64,000 nt of DNA, from positions 305,632-369,631 of the forward strand of contig JAFDVZ010000002.1 in assembly GCA_018268715.1 (NCBI GenBank). Reading direction: 5' to 3'. Positions 56,407-64,000 of this stretch are shown here, piece by piece (within the stretch, counting starts at the first letter, position 1; the number at the start of each line of letters is the position of its first letter). Under the pieces are notes generated by a model, which worked only from the letters and a program-made list of their open reading frames with translations, did not search any database and was not told the origin of the DNA. The stretch comes from Acidobacteriota bacterium (lineage in GTDB: Bacteria > Acidobacteriota > Terriglobia > Bryobacterales > Bryobacteraceae). A program made the position numbers and the translations under genes.

Positions 56407-57345
56407 ATGAGCACTCGCGCCCTCTTCCTACTGCTCGCATCGAGCGTGCTGTTTGCGGCCGGCAAGCCCAACGTCATCGTCGTCGACCAGGCCGGCCGCG
56501 GCCAATTCAAAACCGTCCAGGCCGCCATCGACTCCATCCCCGAGAACAACCACACGCGCGTCGTCATCGAGATCCGCAACGGCGTCTACCAGGAGCATCT
56601 GGGCCTCAAGAAGAACTTCGTCACCTTCCGCGGCCAGGATCGCAAGAAGACGCGCCTGGAATGGGAAGTCGACACGAGCGCGTGCCCCGCGCCGGACCGT
56701 AAGGAAGATCAGTGCGCCAGTTTCCTGGTGAACGCGAGCGATCTCCGCTTTGAGAACCTTACCGTGGAAAACCCGTCGCGCAAGCAGGGGGCCAAGGGCG
56801 TGGCGCTCTCCATCTCCGGCTCATCGACGAGGGTGGCCATCGTCAACGCGGACATCGTGGGCTACGGCGGGGACACGCTGGTGATGTCCTCGCGCGGGCT
56901 CTACTATCTGTCGAACGTGTACGTGTCGGGAACGTACCACATCATCGTGCCGCGGGCGCGGGCGTGGGTGGAGAACTCGAAGTTCTGGTGCCTGGGGCAT
57001 CGCACCTGCCTGTTCAACGAGGGCATTATGAAGGAGTCCGACAAGCTGGTGATTAAGAACTCCACCATCGATGGACCCACGGAGTTCGGGCTTGGCTCCT
57101 ATTTCCGCGACGCGGCCTGGTACTTTGTCGACGTCACGTTCGGCTCGAATCTGATGGACCTGCGAATCTTCAAGGAAAAGCCCTCGACGCCGTATGAGAT
57201 GAAGTGGGGGCTCGACCGCGTGTACTTCGCGGGCAGCAAGGGTCCGGCGTACGGGTGGCTGGGAGACAACATCGCGCAATCGCCCATGAAGGATAAACGC
57301 GCGCTCACCGTGGCGGAAACGCTCGAAGGCTGGAAGCCCGAGTAG
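56407..57345 (+). CDS. pectinesterase-like secreted protein with altered active site
   Basis: The 312-residue protein has a signal peptide (RALFLLLASSVLFAAG) and the pectin methylesterase beta-helix opening (QFKTVQAAIDSIPENNHTRV, IRNGVYQEHLGLKKNFVTFR). Pectinesterases use two aspartates, in GYQDTL and DFIFG. Here the first is kept (Asp156 in VGYGGDTLVMS) but the second motif is GTYHIIVP, with His178 in place of the nucleophile Asp, and the LGRPW arginine motif is not seen. It may be inactive, or act on another ester. Length fits a bacterial single-domain member. Confidence 0.72.
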   Translation: MSTRALFLLLASSVLFAAGKPNVIVVDQAGRGQFKTVQAAIDSIPENNHTRVVIEIRNGVYQEHLGLKKNFVTFRGQDRKKTRLEWEVDTSACPAPDRKEDQCASFLVNASDLRFENLTVENPSRKQGAKGVALSISGSSTRVAIVNADIVGYGGDTLVMSSRGLYYLSNVYVSGTYHIIVPRARAWVENSKFWCLGHRTCLFNEGIMKESDKLVIKNSTIDGPTEFGLGSYFRDAAWYFVDVTFGSNLMDLRIFKEKPSTPYEMKWGLDRVYFAGSKGPAYGWLGDNIAQSPMKDKRALTVAETLEGWKPE

Positions 57346-57348
57346 GCG

Positions 57349-57684
57349 ATGACGCGGCGGCTGGTCATGCTCGCGTTGGCGCTCGCCGTGGGGGCGGCCG
57401 CGCAGGCCCCGCCGTTGAAGGGGCTCTACATCGCCTTCCACGGGCGGCTGAAGGATCTGAACAAGAAGACGATCCTGATCGAGGAAGACAGCGGCAAGAT
57501 CATGACCTTCCGCCGCGACAAGAAGATCCGCTTCGGGGAAGGGAACGCGTTCATCAAGGAGACGGACATCGACCTGGAGTCGCTGGTCACCGTCTACGCC
57601 ACCGAGGGCAACGACCTGAAGCTGATCGCCGTGGGCGTGCTGGTGGATTCCGGCCAGGGACGCAAGACGCCGCGGCGCCGCTAA
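57349..57684 (+). CDS. small secreted protein of unknown function
   Basis: The gene starts 3 bp after the pectinesterase-like gene. The 111-residue product has a signal peptide (MTRRLVMLALALAVGAAAQA) and then a small beta-rich domain (GLYIAFHGRLKDLNKKTILI, EEDSGKIMTFRRDKKIRF) with a basic tail (GQGRKTPRRR). The pattern is like OB-fold-type secreted proteins with a KxIxIE strand. Its stop overlaps the convergent SDR gene by 4 bp. No family is recognised. Confidence 0.6.
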   Translation: MTRRLVMLALALAVGAAAQAPPLKGLYIAFHGRLKDLNKKTILIEEDSGKIMTFRRDKKIRFGEGNAFIKETDIDLESLVTVYATEGNDLKLIAVGVLVDSGQGRKTPRRR

Positions 57685-58589
57685 TCCTCCGGCGGGCCTT
57701 CCAACAGTTCGTCGAAGGAGTGTTTCAAACGGAACGGCGGCACTTTGCGGCCGTCGATGTCGGTGAACTTGTATTCCTTGGCCAGTTGGCCCGAGAAGAA
57801 CGTCTTGCCGCTCTTGTCCATGCGCTTCGGATCGGCGGCGAGCGACGCCACCGCCCGCCCTACGTATTCTGGCGATTCGCTGACGGCGAGCGGAGGGATG
57901 CCGTGAGCGCCCTCTTCGTCCACGTGGAAGGCGTCCAGAACGCGGCCGGTCCGCGTGAACCCAGGCGCGACGGCGACAGCGGCGGTCTCGTACTTGCGCA
58001 GCTCGCGCGCCAGGCCATACAGGAAGCGGACGGTGGCCTGCTTCGCCACGTCGTAGAGCCCGCCCAGATACACGTCGCCGTCCCAGGCCACGGTTCCCAC
58101 AACCAATCCGCCGGGCCGCTTGATCAACAGCGGCGCCGCGCGGTGAGCGCAAAGCATCTGCGCGCGCAGGCCCGATTCGAACATCCCCTTCCACATTTGT
58201 TCGACAGGCGACTTCCAGAAATTCGTGAACGGCAGACCGTCCTTATAGCCCTCGTAGCCGCCCCAGGCGTTGTTCACCAGGATGTCGAGCCCTTTGCGGC
58301 CCTTCTTCACGCGATCGAACAGCGCAGTCACATCGTCGAACTTCGAGCAGTCGCAGCAGACGGCGACGCCGCGTCCGCCACGCGCCGAAACGACCGCGGC
58401 CGTCTCCTCAATCGTGCCGCTTGCGCCATCGGACGCCGCCGATGCGCCGCTGCTGCGCGCCGCCACGTACACCGTCGCGCCGCACTCTCCGAGCACCGAC
58501 GCGATGCCACGCCCAACGCCGCGGCTGGCGCCCGTCACCACGGCGACCTTGCCGGAAAGGTCCGGCGCGTTCCACATTATCTTCGCCAT
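57681..58589 (-). CDS. short-chain dehydrogenase/reductase, DHRS1-like
   Basis: The 302-residue protein starts at ATG 58589 (58577 is also possible). It has VAVVTGASRGVGRGIASVLG, VNNAWGGYEG (Asn of the NNAG motif), and YDVAKQATVRFLYGLAREL with catalytic Tyr and Lys. The longer middle insertion with FTNFWKSPVEQMWKGMFESG is a feature of DHRS1-like SDRs. The substrate is unknown. It is 11 bp downstream of the LytTR regulator gene on the same strand. Confidence 0.8.
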   Translation of the reverse strand: MAKIMWNAPDLSGKVAVVTGASRGVGRGIASVLGECGATVYVAARSSGASAASDGASGTIEETAAVVSARGGRGVAVCCDCSKFDDVTALFDRVKKGRKGLDILVNNAWGGYEGYKDGLPFTNFWKSPVEQMWKGMFESGLRAQMLCAHRAAPLLIKRPGGLVVGTVAWDGDVYLGGLYDVAKQATVRFLYGLARELRKYETAAVAVAPGFTRTGRVLDAFHVDEEGAHGIPPLAVSESPEYVGRAVASLAADPKRMDKSGKTFFSGQLAKEYKFTDIDGRKVPPFRLKHSFDELLEGPPED

Positions 58590-58600
58590 CTCTTCGAATA

Positions 58601-59353
58601 TTATGCACCCAGCCACTCGCGAATGGCGGCCGCGCGTTCCTGGCTGACGACGACTTCTTCGGGCGCCGGCGGCGACAGCTCCAACAGCAGCTTGCCCTTG
58701 CCGTACGGGCGGCAGCGCTTCACCGCGTCCACCTGCACCAGCCAGGCGCGATTGACGCGGCGGAATCGCGCGGGATCGAGCGCCTCCTCCAGCTCAGAAA
58801 GCGGCCGGTCGAGCACGTAGCGCGCCCCGGCCGACGTCACCAGGAACACCAGCTTGTCCGCCGTGTAGATGTAGGCGACCTCCGCCGTTCGCACCGGGAT
58901 GAAGTCGATGCCCTTGCGCACCAGGATGCGGTCCCGCGGCGCGGCGGCGGGCCTCGCCAGACGTTCGACAAGCGCCGCCTGGTCGGTCCGGAAATGTCCC
59001 CGCAGCCGCCGAAACTTATCGAGCGCCGCGGCCACGCGTTCCGGCCGGACCGGCTTCAACAGGTAGTCGATGCCGTTCGACGCGAACGCCTCCAGCAGAT
59101 GCTCATCATAGGCCGTGGCGAAGATCACGGGCGCGGACACTTGCGTGCGCCGCAGGATCTCAAACGACGACCCATCGGCGAGCTGGATGTCGAGAAACAG
59201 CAGATCGGGCGCGGGGTGCGACTCGAGCCACGCCACCGTCTCCGCCACGCCCGCCAGCTCCGCGACGATCTCGGCGTCCGGCGCGGTCGCCCGGATGGCC
59301 GCCGCCAGTTTATCGCGCGCGGGCGGTTCGTCTTCTACCAACAGGATGCGCAT
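58601..59353 (-). CDS. LytTR-family response regulator
   Basis: The 250-residue protein has a receiver (MRILLVEDEPPARDKLAAAI, Asp55 in LLFLDIQLADG, YLLKPVRPER) and a C-terminal LytTR DNA-binding domain at about 140-245 (ILVRKGIDFIPVRTAEVAYI, FRRVNRAWLVQVDAVKR). It pairs with the kinase gene 3 bp upstream. The usual targets are promoters of cell-envelope or quorum genes. Confidence 0.92.
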   Translation of the reverse strand: MRILLVEDEPPARDKLAAAIRATAPDAEIVAELAGVAETVAWLESHPAPDLLFLDIQLADGSSFEILRRTQVSAPVIFATAYDEHLLEAFASNGIDYLLKPVRPERVAAALDKFRRLRGHFRTDQAALVERLARPAAAPRDRILVRKGIDFIPVRTAEVAYIYTADKLVFLVTSAGARYVLDRPLSELEEALDPARFRRVNRAWLVQVDAVKRCRPYGKGKLLLELSPPAPEEVVVSQERAAAIREWLGA

Positions 59354-59356
59354 GGT

Positions 59357-60439
59357 TCAAGCCACCTTCGCCGCCAGACGCACCGTGAAGCGGTCCGCTT
59401 CGTCGATCACCTGGATGCCCTGGCCGAGCACCGCGCGGCACCGCTCGTCGAGCGTTCGCAAACCACTGCGCGACGACGCCTCCGCGGTGGAGCGGGCGCG
59501 CTTTTCGTTGCTCGCCACGATGTCGCCGCCGTCGAAGGCCAGCCGGATCCGCAACGGCCGCCGCTCGGAATGTTCGTTGTGCTTCACCGCGTTCTCCACC
59601 AGCGTTTGCAGGCTCACGGGCGGCACGTGCCAACGCCGCGCGCGATCGCCAGGATCGGCCAGGTCGAACTCCACGCTGCGTTCGAAGCGCAGGCGCAGCA
59701 GATCGCAATACTGTTCGAGGAACCGCCACTCCTCTTCGAGTGGAACCAGGTCTCGCCGGCCGGCCATCAGGATGTAGCGGTAGACCTCCGCCAGGTTCTG
59801 GTTGAAGGCGAGCGCCTTGGCGGCGTCGTTCTCAATCAGCCAGCCCAGCGTGTTCAGCGAATTGAACAGGAAGTGCGGGGCCACCTGCGCCTTCAGCGCT
59901 TCCAATTCCGCCTCCGCCCGAGCGCGCTCCAGCCGTTCGACGGCCAGAAGGTCGCCCTCGCGCTGCCGGATCAGGTACACCGTCTCATACACATGCGTGA
60001 TGAACGCGACGCAGATGATGCAGGCGAGCGTCACCGTGCGGATGACGTCCCAATTCACGGCAAGTCCGGACACCGCGAACCAGCCGAGCATCATCGCAAT
60101 GGTGCACGGCGCCGTATAGAACACGCAGGCGAACAGCAGCACGGTGATCTTGCGCAACGGGTGCTGGAACCAGTCGTAATGCTGGCGCTGCTTCAATAGG
60201 AAGTAGCGGTTGCCGTGCCAGATGGCGAACGAGATGGCGAGCGCCCACGCTAGTCCGATCCAGTACATCGCGTCGCGCGGCCCCAGCCGGCCGAAGTATC
60301 CCGACAGGTGCGAGATCGCCAACGCGAACGCCGGGATCATGACCAGGCGCATCCCGCCATCGTTCAGCCGCTCCATTTCCGGCTTCGGCGCGCTCGAATC
60401 CGGTTTCGGCGATGTTTCGATTGAGGCCGCCAAGCGCAT
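59357..60439 (-). CDS. LytS-type sensor histidine kinase
   Basis: The 360-residue protein has about four membrane helices in its first half, then the His_kinase domain with phospho-acceptor His189 in VAPHFLFNSLNTLGWLIEND and an ATPase region (PPVSLQTLVENAVKHNEHSE; the second glycine box is degenerate, SRSGLRTLDERCRAVLG). This is the LytS/YehU layout. It lies 3 bp upstream of the LytTR regulator gene, its clear partner. The ligand is unknown. Confidence 0.9.
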   Translation of the reverse strand: MRLAASIETSPKPDSSAPKPEMERLNDGGMRLVMIPAFALAISHLSGYFGRLGPRDAMYWIGLAWALAISFAIWHGNRYFLLKQRQHYDWFQHPLRKITVLLFACVFYTAPCTIAMMLGWFAVSGLAVNWDVIRTVTLACIICVAFITHVYETVYLIRQREGDLLAVERLERARAEAELEALKAQVAPHFLFNSLNTLGWLIENDAAKALAFNQNLAEVYRYILMAGRRDLVPLEEEWRFLEQYCDLLRLRFERSVEFDLADPGDRARRWHVPPVSLQTLVENAVKHNEHSERRPLRIRLAFDGGDIVASNEKRARSTAEASSRSGLRTLDERCRAVLGQGIQVIDEADRFTVRLAAKVA

Positions 60440-60458
60440 TGCCTACCTTGTTCAGAGT

Positions 60459-60857
60459 ATGCCTCACATCAACTTCCTCGCCGTGGCCGCGGCCAGCGTC
60501 TGCTCCTTTCTGATCGGTGGAGTCTGGTATTCGCCGCTGCTGTTCTATCGCGTCTGGCTGCGCGAATCCGGACTCACCGAAGACGCGCTGAAGCAGCGCA
60601 ACATGGCGCTGGTCTTTGGCGGAAGCTTCGTGCTGACGCTGCTGATGGCGTTCAACCTCGCCGCGTTCCTCGCGGGACCGCCGGACCTCGCCTGGGGCAT
60701 GGCCGCGGGCGCATTGGCCGGAGCCGGCTGGGCGGGACTCGCCATGGGCGTAACGTACCTGTTCGAGAAGCGCCCGCTAAAGCTGTTCCTGGTGAACGCG
60801 GGCTATCACGCCGTCACGTTCATCGTGATGGGCGGACTCATCGGCGTCTGGAAGTAG
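60459..60857 (+). CDS. DUF1761-like membrane protein
   Basis: From the ATG at 60459 (MPHINFLAVAAASVCSFLIG) the 132-residue protein has four hydrophobic helices, with GGVWYSPLLFYRVWLRESGL after the first and KLFLVNAGYHAVTFIVMGGL before the end, the DUF1761 pattern. Longer in-frame starts run through the divergent kinase gene and are excluded. It is divergent from the kinase gene with a 19-bp gap. The role is unknown. Confidence 0.75.
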   Translation: MPHINFLAVAAASVCSFLIGGVWYSPLLFYRVWLRESGLTEDALKQRNMALVFGGSFVLTLLMAFNLAAFLAGPPDLAWGMAAGALAGAGWAGLAMGVTYLFEKRPLKLFLVNAGYHAVTFIVMGGLIGVWK

Positions 60858-60883
60858 ACCCGCGCCGCGCCGGCCGGCGGGCA

Positions 60884-60889
60884 TACAAT
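60884..60889 (+). promoter_or_regulatory. -10-like element TACAAT
   Basis: TACAAT (five of six to TATAAT) ends 19 nt before the ATG at 60909 and 1 nt before an in-frame GTG. It fits the short-leader pattern seen in this window. Confidence 0.35.
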
Positions 60890-60908
60890 CGTGGGCGGAT
60901 ATACCCCC

Positions 60909-62696
60909 ATGCCCACCCGTATTTCGCGAGCCGTTTGTCTCGCACCGATTGTCATCCTAACGGCGCTCGCCGGCGGCGCCAATTACAAGAACTTCGACGT
61001 TGCTCTGTACAGCCGCGTATACGAAACCCAGCAGATGAAGGATCCCGCCTGGCTCGAGAGCCGCTGGGCGGCCGTCTCCAAGAACATGAAGGTGGACAAG
61101 ATCTACCTGGAGACGCATCGCGACACGGTCATCGTGGACCAAGCCACGCTCGACCAGGCCAAGCAGTTCTTCCGCTCCAAGGGCCTTAAGGTCGCGGGCG
61201 GCATCACCATCACCATCAGCGAGCGCAACCAGTTCGAGACCTACTGCTACGCCAATCCCGAACATCGCGCCCTGCTCAAGAAGGTGGTGGAGTTCACCGC
61301 CAAAAACTTCGACGAATTCATCCTCGACGACTTCTTCTTCACCGATTGCAAGGCCGACACCGACATCGCCGCGAAGGGCAATCGCACCTGGACCGCCTTC
61401 CGTCTCCAGCAAATGGACGAGGCCGCGCGCAACCTGATCCTCGCTCCGGCGCGAGCCGTCAATCCGAAGGTGAAGGTAGTGATCAAGTACCCCAACTGGT
61501 ACGACCACTTCCAGAACCTCGGCTTCAACCTGGAGACCGAGCCTCGCCTGTTCGACGGCGTCTACACCGGCACCGAAACGCGCGATCCGGCCGGCAACCA
61601 GCACCTGCAGCAGTATCACGGCTACTCGATCGTGCGCTATTTCGACAACCTGAAGCCCGGCGCCAACTTCGGCGGCTGGGTGGACCAGGGCGGCATGAAC
61701 CTGCCCAACCGGTTTGAAGAGCAGCTCTGGCTGACGCTGTTCGCCAAGGCGCCGGAGGTCACGATCTTCAACATCGGCGCGATCTACTCGCCCTCGCGGA
61801 CTCCGGACGGAACCGTCGTGCCCGACTCGCGCGCGGCCAAGCTGGCGGGGCCCGTGTTCGAGCGCGTCGACGCCTTCCTCGGCCAGATGGGCAAGCCCAT
61901 TGGCGTGAAGACGTACAAGCCGTTCCATTCCTACGGCGAGGATCACCTGCCCAGCTACCTCGGCATGATCGGCGTTCCCATGGACATCACGCCCACCTTC
62001 CCCGCCGACGCCAACACCGTCCTGCTGACCGAGCAGGCGCGTTTCGACCCCACCATCGTGTCGAAGATCAAGAAGCAGCTTACCGACGGCAAGACCGTCG
62101 TCATCACCTCCGGCTTGCTCAAAGCCCTGCAAGGCAAAGGCATTGAGGACGTCGTGGAGCTTGAATACACCGGCCGCACGGTCGCCACGCGCGAGTTCGC
62201 CGTCGGATTCATGGGCCGCGGGCCGAAGCTCGACGCCGACATCCTGATCCCCGAAATCCGCTACTTCACCAACGACTCCTGGGAGGTGGTGAGCGCCTTC
62301 ACCTCGCTGAACCGCGCCTCCGGCACGCCCATTCTGCTCTCGGCCAAGTACTCCAAGGGCCGCTTCTATGTGCTGACGATCCCCAACGGCCAGGGCGATC
62401 TGTACCGCTATCCCCAGAACGTGCTGAAGGCCATCCGCGACGTGCTCGCCAAGGACATGTACGTGCGGCTCGACGCACCCAGCATGGTGAGCCTGTTCGT
62501 CTACGACAACGACAAGTTCATCGTGGAGTCCTTCGCCGACGAGACGGTGCAGGCGAAGATCGTCACCGATAAACGCATCACCAAACTGCGCGACGTGGAG
62601 AGCGGCATGGAGCTGACCGGCCAGACCTTCGGCCCCTCCACCGTCTTCGAACTGCCGCTGATGCGCGGAACCTACCGCGTGCTGGCGGTGAAGTAG
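60909..62696 (+). CDS. secreted TIM-barrel protein, glycosidase-like, of unknown function
   Basis: The 595-residue protein has a signal peptide (RISRAVCLAPIVILTALAGG). A barrel-like part follows, with KIYLETHRDTVIVDQ, GGITITISERNQFETYCYAN, DEFILDDFFFTDCKADTD (acidic cluster that could be catalytic), and KVVIKYPNWYDHFQNLGFN. The C-terminal part from about 380 resembles a Rossmann-like and a beta-sandwich domain (GKTVVITSGLLKALQGKGIE). It could act on a polysaccharide outside the cell. A start at 60891 (GTG) is possible. I cannot name the family. Confidence 0.65.
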   Translation: MPTRISRAVCLAPIVILTALAGGANYKNFDVALYSRVYETQQMKDPAWLESRWAAVSKNMKVDKIYLETHRDTVIVDQATLDQAKQFFRSKGLKVAGGITITISERNQFETYCYANPEHRALLKKVVEFTAKNFDEFILDDFFFTDCKADTDIAAKGNRTWTAFRLQQMDEAARNLILAPARAVNPKVKVVIKYPNWYDHFQNLGFNLETEPRLFDGVYTGTETRDPAGNQHLQQYHGYSIVRYFDNLKPGANFGGWVDQGGMNLPNRFEEQLWLTLFAKAPEVTIFNIGAIYSPSRTPDGTVVPDSRAAKLAGPVFERVDAFLGQMGKPIGVKTYKPFHSYGEDHLPSYLGMIGVPMDITPTFPADANTVLLTEQARFDPTIVSKIKKQLTDGKTVVITSGLLKALQGKGIEDVVELEYTGRTVATREFAVGFMGRGPKLDADILIPEIRYFTNDSWEVVSAFTSLNRASGTPILLSAKYSKGRFYVLTIPNGQGDLYRYPQNVLKAIRDVLAKDMYVRLDAPSMVSLFVYDNDKFIVESFADETVQAKIVTDKRITKLRDVESGMELTGQTFGPSTVFELPLMRGTYRVLAVK

Positions 62697-62735
62697 CCAC
62701 TCCCGCACTCCGGCGGTTTCAGGCGGGCAGGGCGC

Positions 62736-62741
62736 TATAAT
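62736..62741 (+). promoter_or_regulatory. perfect -10 element TATAAT
   Basis: TATAAT is an exact match and ends 23 nt before the ATG at 62765. The region 15-18 nt upstream has no good TTGACA. This is the strongest member of the TAnAnT set in the window. Confidence 0.45.
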
Positions 62742-62764
62742 CTGTGGTAAAGCAGCCGCCACAC

Positions 62765-63697
62765 ATGAAAGCCTCCCTGTTCGCCTCCGCCGGAATCCTT
62801 GTGCTCCTGGCCGCCTCGCCCGCCCAACAGGCGAAGAAGGCCGAGTCCGCCGACAACGCCGATCAAAGCCGAATCGTCGTCGACGTCCAGCGCGTCAACC
62901 TGCTGTTCACCGTGGCGGACAAGAAGGGCCGCTTCGTCACCGATCTGAAGCGCGAGGACTTCGAGGTCATCGAAAACAAGAAGCAGCAGAACATCCTCGA
63001 ATTCACCGCCGAATCGAATCTACCCCTGCGCCTGGCCATCCTCATCGATACCAGCAACAGCATCCGCGAGCGCTTCCGTTTCGAGCAGGAAGCCGCCGTG
63101 GAGTTCATCAACTCGCTGATGCGGCCGGAGGACAAAGCGGTGGTGGTCAGCTTCGACACCGCCGCGGAGCTGGTGGCCGACCTCACCAGCGACACCGAAG
63201 CCCTGGGCAAGGCCATTCGCAACCTGCGGCCCGGCGGCGGCACGGCGCTCTACGACGCCATGTTCTTCACCTCGCGCGACAAGTTGATGCAGGACCAGCC
63301 GCGGCACAAGTTCCGCCGCGCCATGGTGGTGATCAGCGACGGCGAGGACAACCAGAGCCGCTACACGCGCGATCAGGCGCTCGAAATGGCGCAGAAGGCC
63401 GACGTGGTGGTGTACACCATCTCCACCAACAACCTGCGCAATCCCACCGACGGCGACAAGGTGCTGCGATACTTCTCCTCGGAAACCGGCGGCCTCGCGT
63501 TCTTCCCCTTCAAGGCTCAGGACCTGGCGCAGTCGTTTGAAAACATCGCCAACGAACTCCGCCACCAGTACAACCTGTTGTACCGTCCGGAGCCGCTCCG
63601 CACCGACGGGCTGTGGCACGCCATCGACCTTCGCGTAAAGGGCCGCAAGGACCTGGTGGTGCGTACGCGCAAAGGCTACTACGCGCCTCGCATGTAG
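62765..63697 (+). CDS. secreted VWA-domain protein (acidobacterial VWFA-related family)
   Basis: From ATG 62765 the 310-residue protein has a signal peptide (MKASLFASAGILVLLAASPA). It then has the segment VNLLFTVADKKGRFVTDLKR and EDFEVIENKKQQNI, and a von Willebrand A domain with MIDAS motif DTSNS (residues 95-99) and the Thr/Asp sites in VVSFDTAAELVADL and ISDGEDNQSR. This is the layout of the VWFA-related proteins (TIGR03436) common in Acidobacteriota. It probably binds a protein or matrix using Mg2+. The partner is unknown. Confidence 0.87.
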   Translation: MKASLFASAGILVLLAASPAQQAKKAESADNADQSRIVVDVQRVNLLFTVADKKGRFVTDLKREDFEVIENKKQQNILEFTAESNLPLRLAILIDTSNSIRERFRFEQEAAVEFINSLMRPEDKAVVVSFDTAAELVADLTSDTEALGKAIRNLRPGGGTALYDAMFFTSRDKLMQDQPRHKFRRAMVVISDGEDNQSRYTRDQALEMAQKADVVVYTISTNNLRNPTDGDKVLRYFSSETGGLAFFPFKAQDLAQSFENIANELRHQYNLLYRPEPLRTDGLWHAIDLRVKGRKDLVVRTRKGYYAPRM

Positions 63698-63701
63698 CCG
63701 C

Positions 63702-64000
63702 CTACAGCTCCAGCAGATACCCTTGTTTGCCTACGTTGCGGGCCGACGTCGCGCCCATCCGGCAGCTGACGCCTTCGGCTTCGTGAATGTGTCCGCAGAA
63801 GAAATGGTCCGGCTGTTCGCTTTCAATGAAGGCGCGAATCGAAGAGCTGCCCGCGTGCAGACCCTCGCGGATCCGGTCGAGCGGCGTGTCCTTGGGAGGG
63901 CAGTGGCAGATCAGCACCAGCGGGCGCGCGCCTCGAAACGGCTCCAGGCGTTCGGCCAGCTCCTGTTCGGAATACTCGCCCGGCGTGTCGAACGGTGTGG
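63702..64000 (-). CDS. metallophosphoesterase, C-terminal part (cut by right edge)
   Basis: The frame is open to the right edge, so the start lies outside. The C-terminal part has LVLICHCPPKDTPLDRI, then GLHAGSSSIRAFIESEQPDH and FFCGHIHEAEGV. The CHxPP and GHIHE motifs supply metal ligands of the calcineurin-like phosphoesterase fold. The enzyme would act on a phosphoester in the cytoplasm. At least 99 residues are in the window. Confidence 0.8.
   Translation of the reverse strand, partial: TPFDTPGEYSEQELAERLEPFRGARPLVLICHCPPKDTPLDRIREGLHAGSSSIRAFIESEQPDHFFCGHIHEAEGVSCRMGATSARNVGKQGYLLEL

Noticed and set aside
60957-62762. 601-residue open frame on the minus strand opposite the TIM-barrel gene
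   Set aside because: Composition is the His/Val/Leu/Gly-rich shadow type and no motif is seen; the plus-strand gene has a signal peptide and ordered domains.

Overview
The window looks like chromosomal DNA of an Acidobacteriota bacterium, probably of the Solibacter/Bryobacterales type. This rests on high GC content, GC-rich codon use, and gene families common in that group: PIG-L deacetylases with a long C-terminal region, a VWFA-related secreted protein, several Tat-exported enzymes, and many secreted carbohydrate-active proteins. The genus is an inference; no rRNA gene is present. I see no CRISPR array, prophage or intact insertion sequence.

The centre holds the replication origin and segregation locus. 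On the minus strand run dnaA, dnaN and gyrB (no recF between dnaN and gyrB). AT-rich DNA lies between dnaA and dnaN, and three DnaA-box nonamers lie just upstream of dnaA. To the right on the plus strand are mnmG, rsmG, two parS sites, parA and parB. tRNA-Gly(GCC), tRNA-Arg(CCT) and tRNA-Met(CAT) sit among these genes with purD, an ECF-like sigma factor and a pseudo-receiver.

Left arm (1-24.5 kb): a truncated PIG-L gene with a small membrane protein and a sodium:solute symporter; a methyltransferase; a Mn-type superoxide dismutase; two secreted proteins; a sugar-lipid block (ArnT-like transferase, GT2, methyltransferase); a cobalamin riboswitch heading a five-gene B12 import operon (TonB-dependent receptor, BtuF, BtuD, BtuC and a CobS-like protein that lacks the CobS acidic motif); a DUF5060-type glycosidase with a Tat-exported aldo/keto reductase; Cu/Zn superoxide dismutase; a KDPG-type aldolase and sugar kinase pair; and a fused GT2-GT4 glycosyltransferase.

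Right arm (38.4-64 kb): a possible structured RNA with its own promoter; a Wzt-type ABC ATPase coupled to a coiled-coil methyltransferase; a response regulator, purB, a YycJ-like metallo-hydrolase with an apparent ATA start, and speA; an SDR and an EthD-like protein; a three-gene two-component operon whose kinase has a periplasmic ABC-substrate-binding-like sensor; an aminotransferase; secreted sugar-related proteins including a pectinesterase-like protein with an altered active site; a LytS/LytTR pair; and further secreted proteins, ending in a cut metallophosphoesterase.

Many plus-strand genes are preceded by a TAnAnT hexamer only 6-25 nt before the start codon. This suggests short-leader or leaderless transcripts in this genome.
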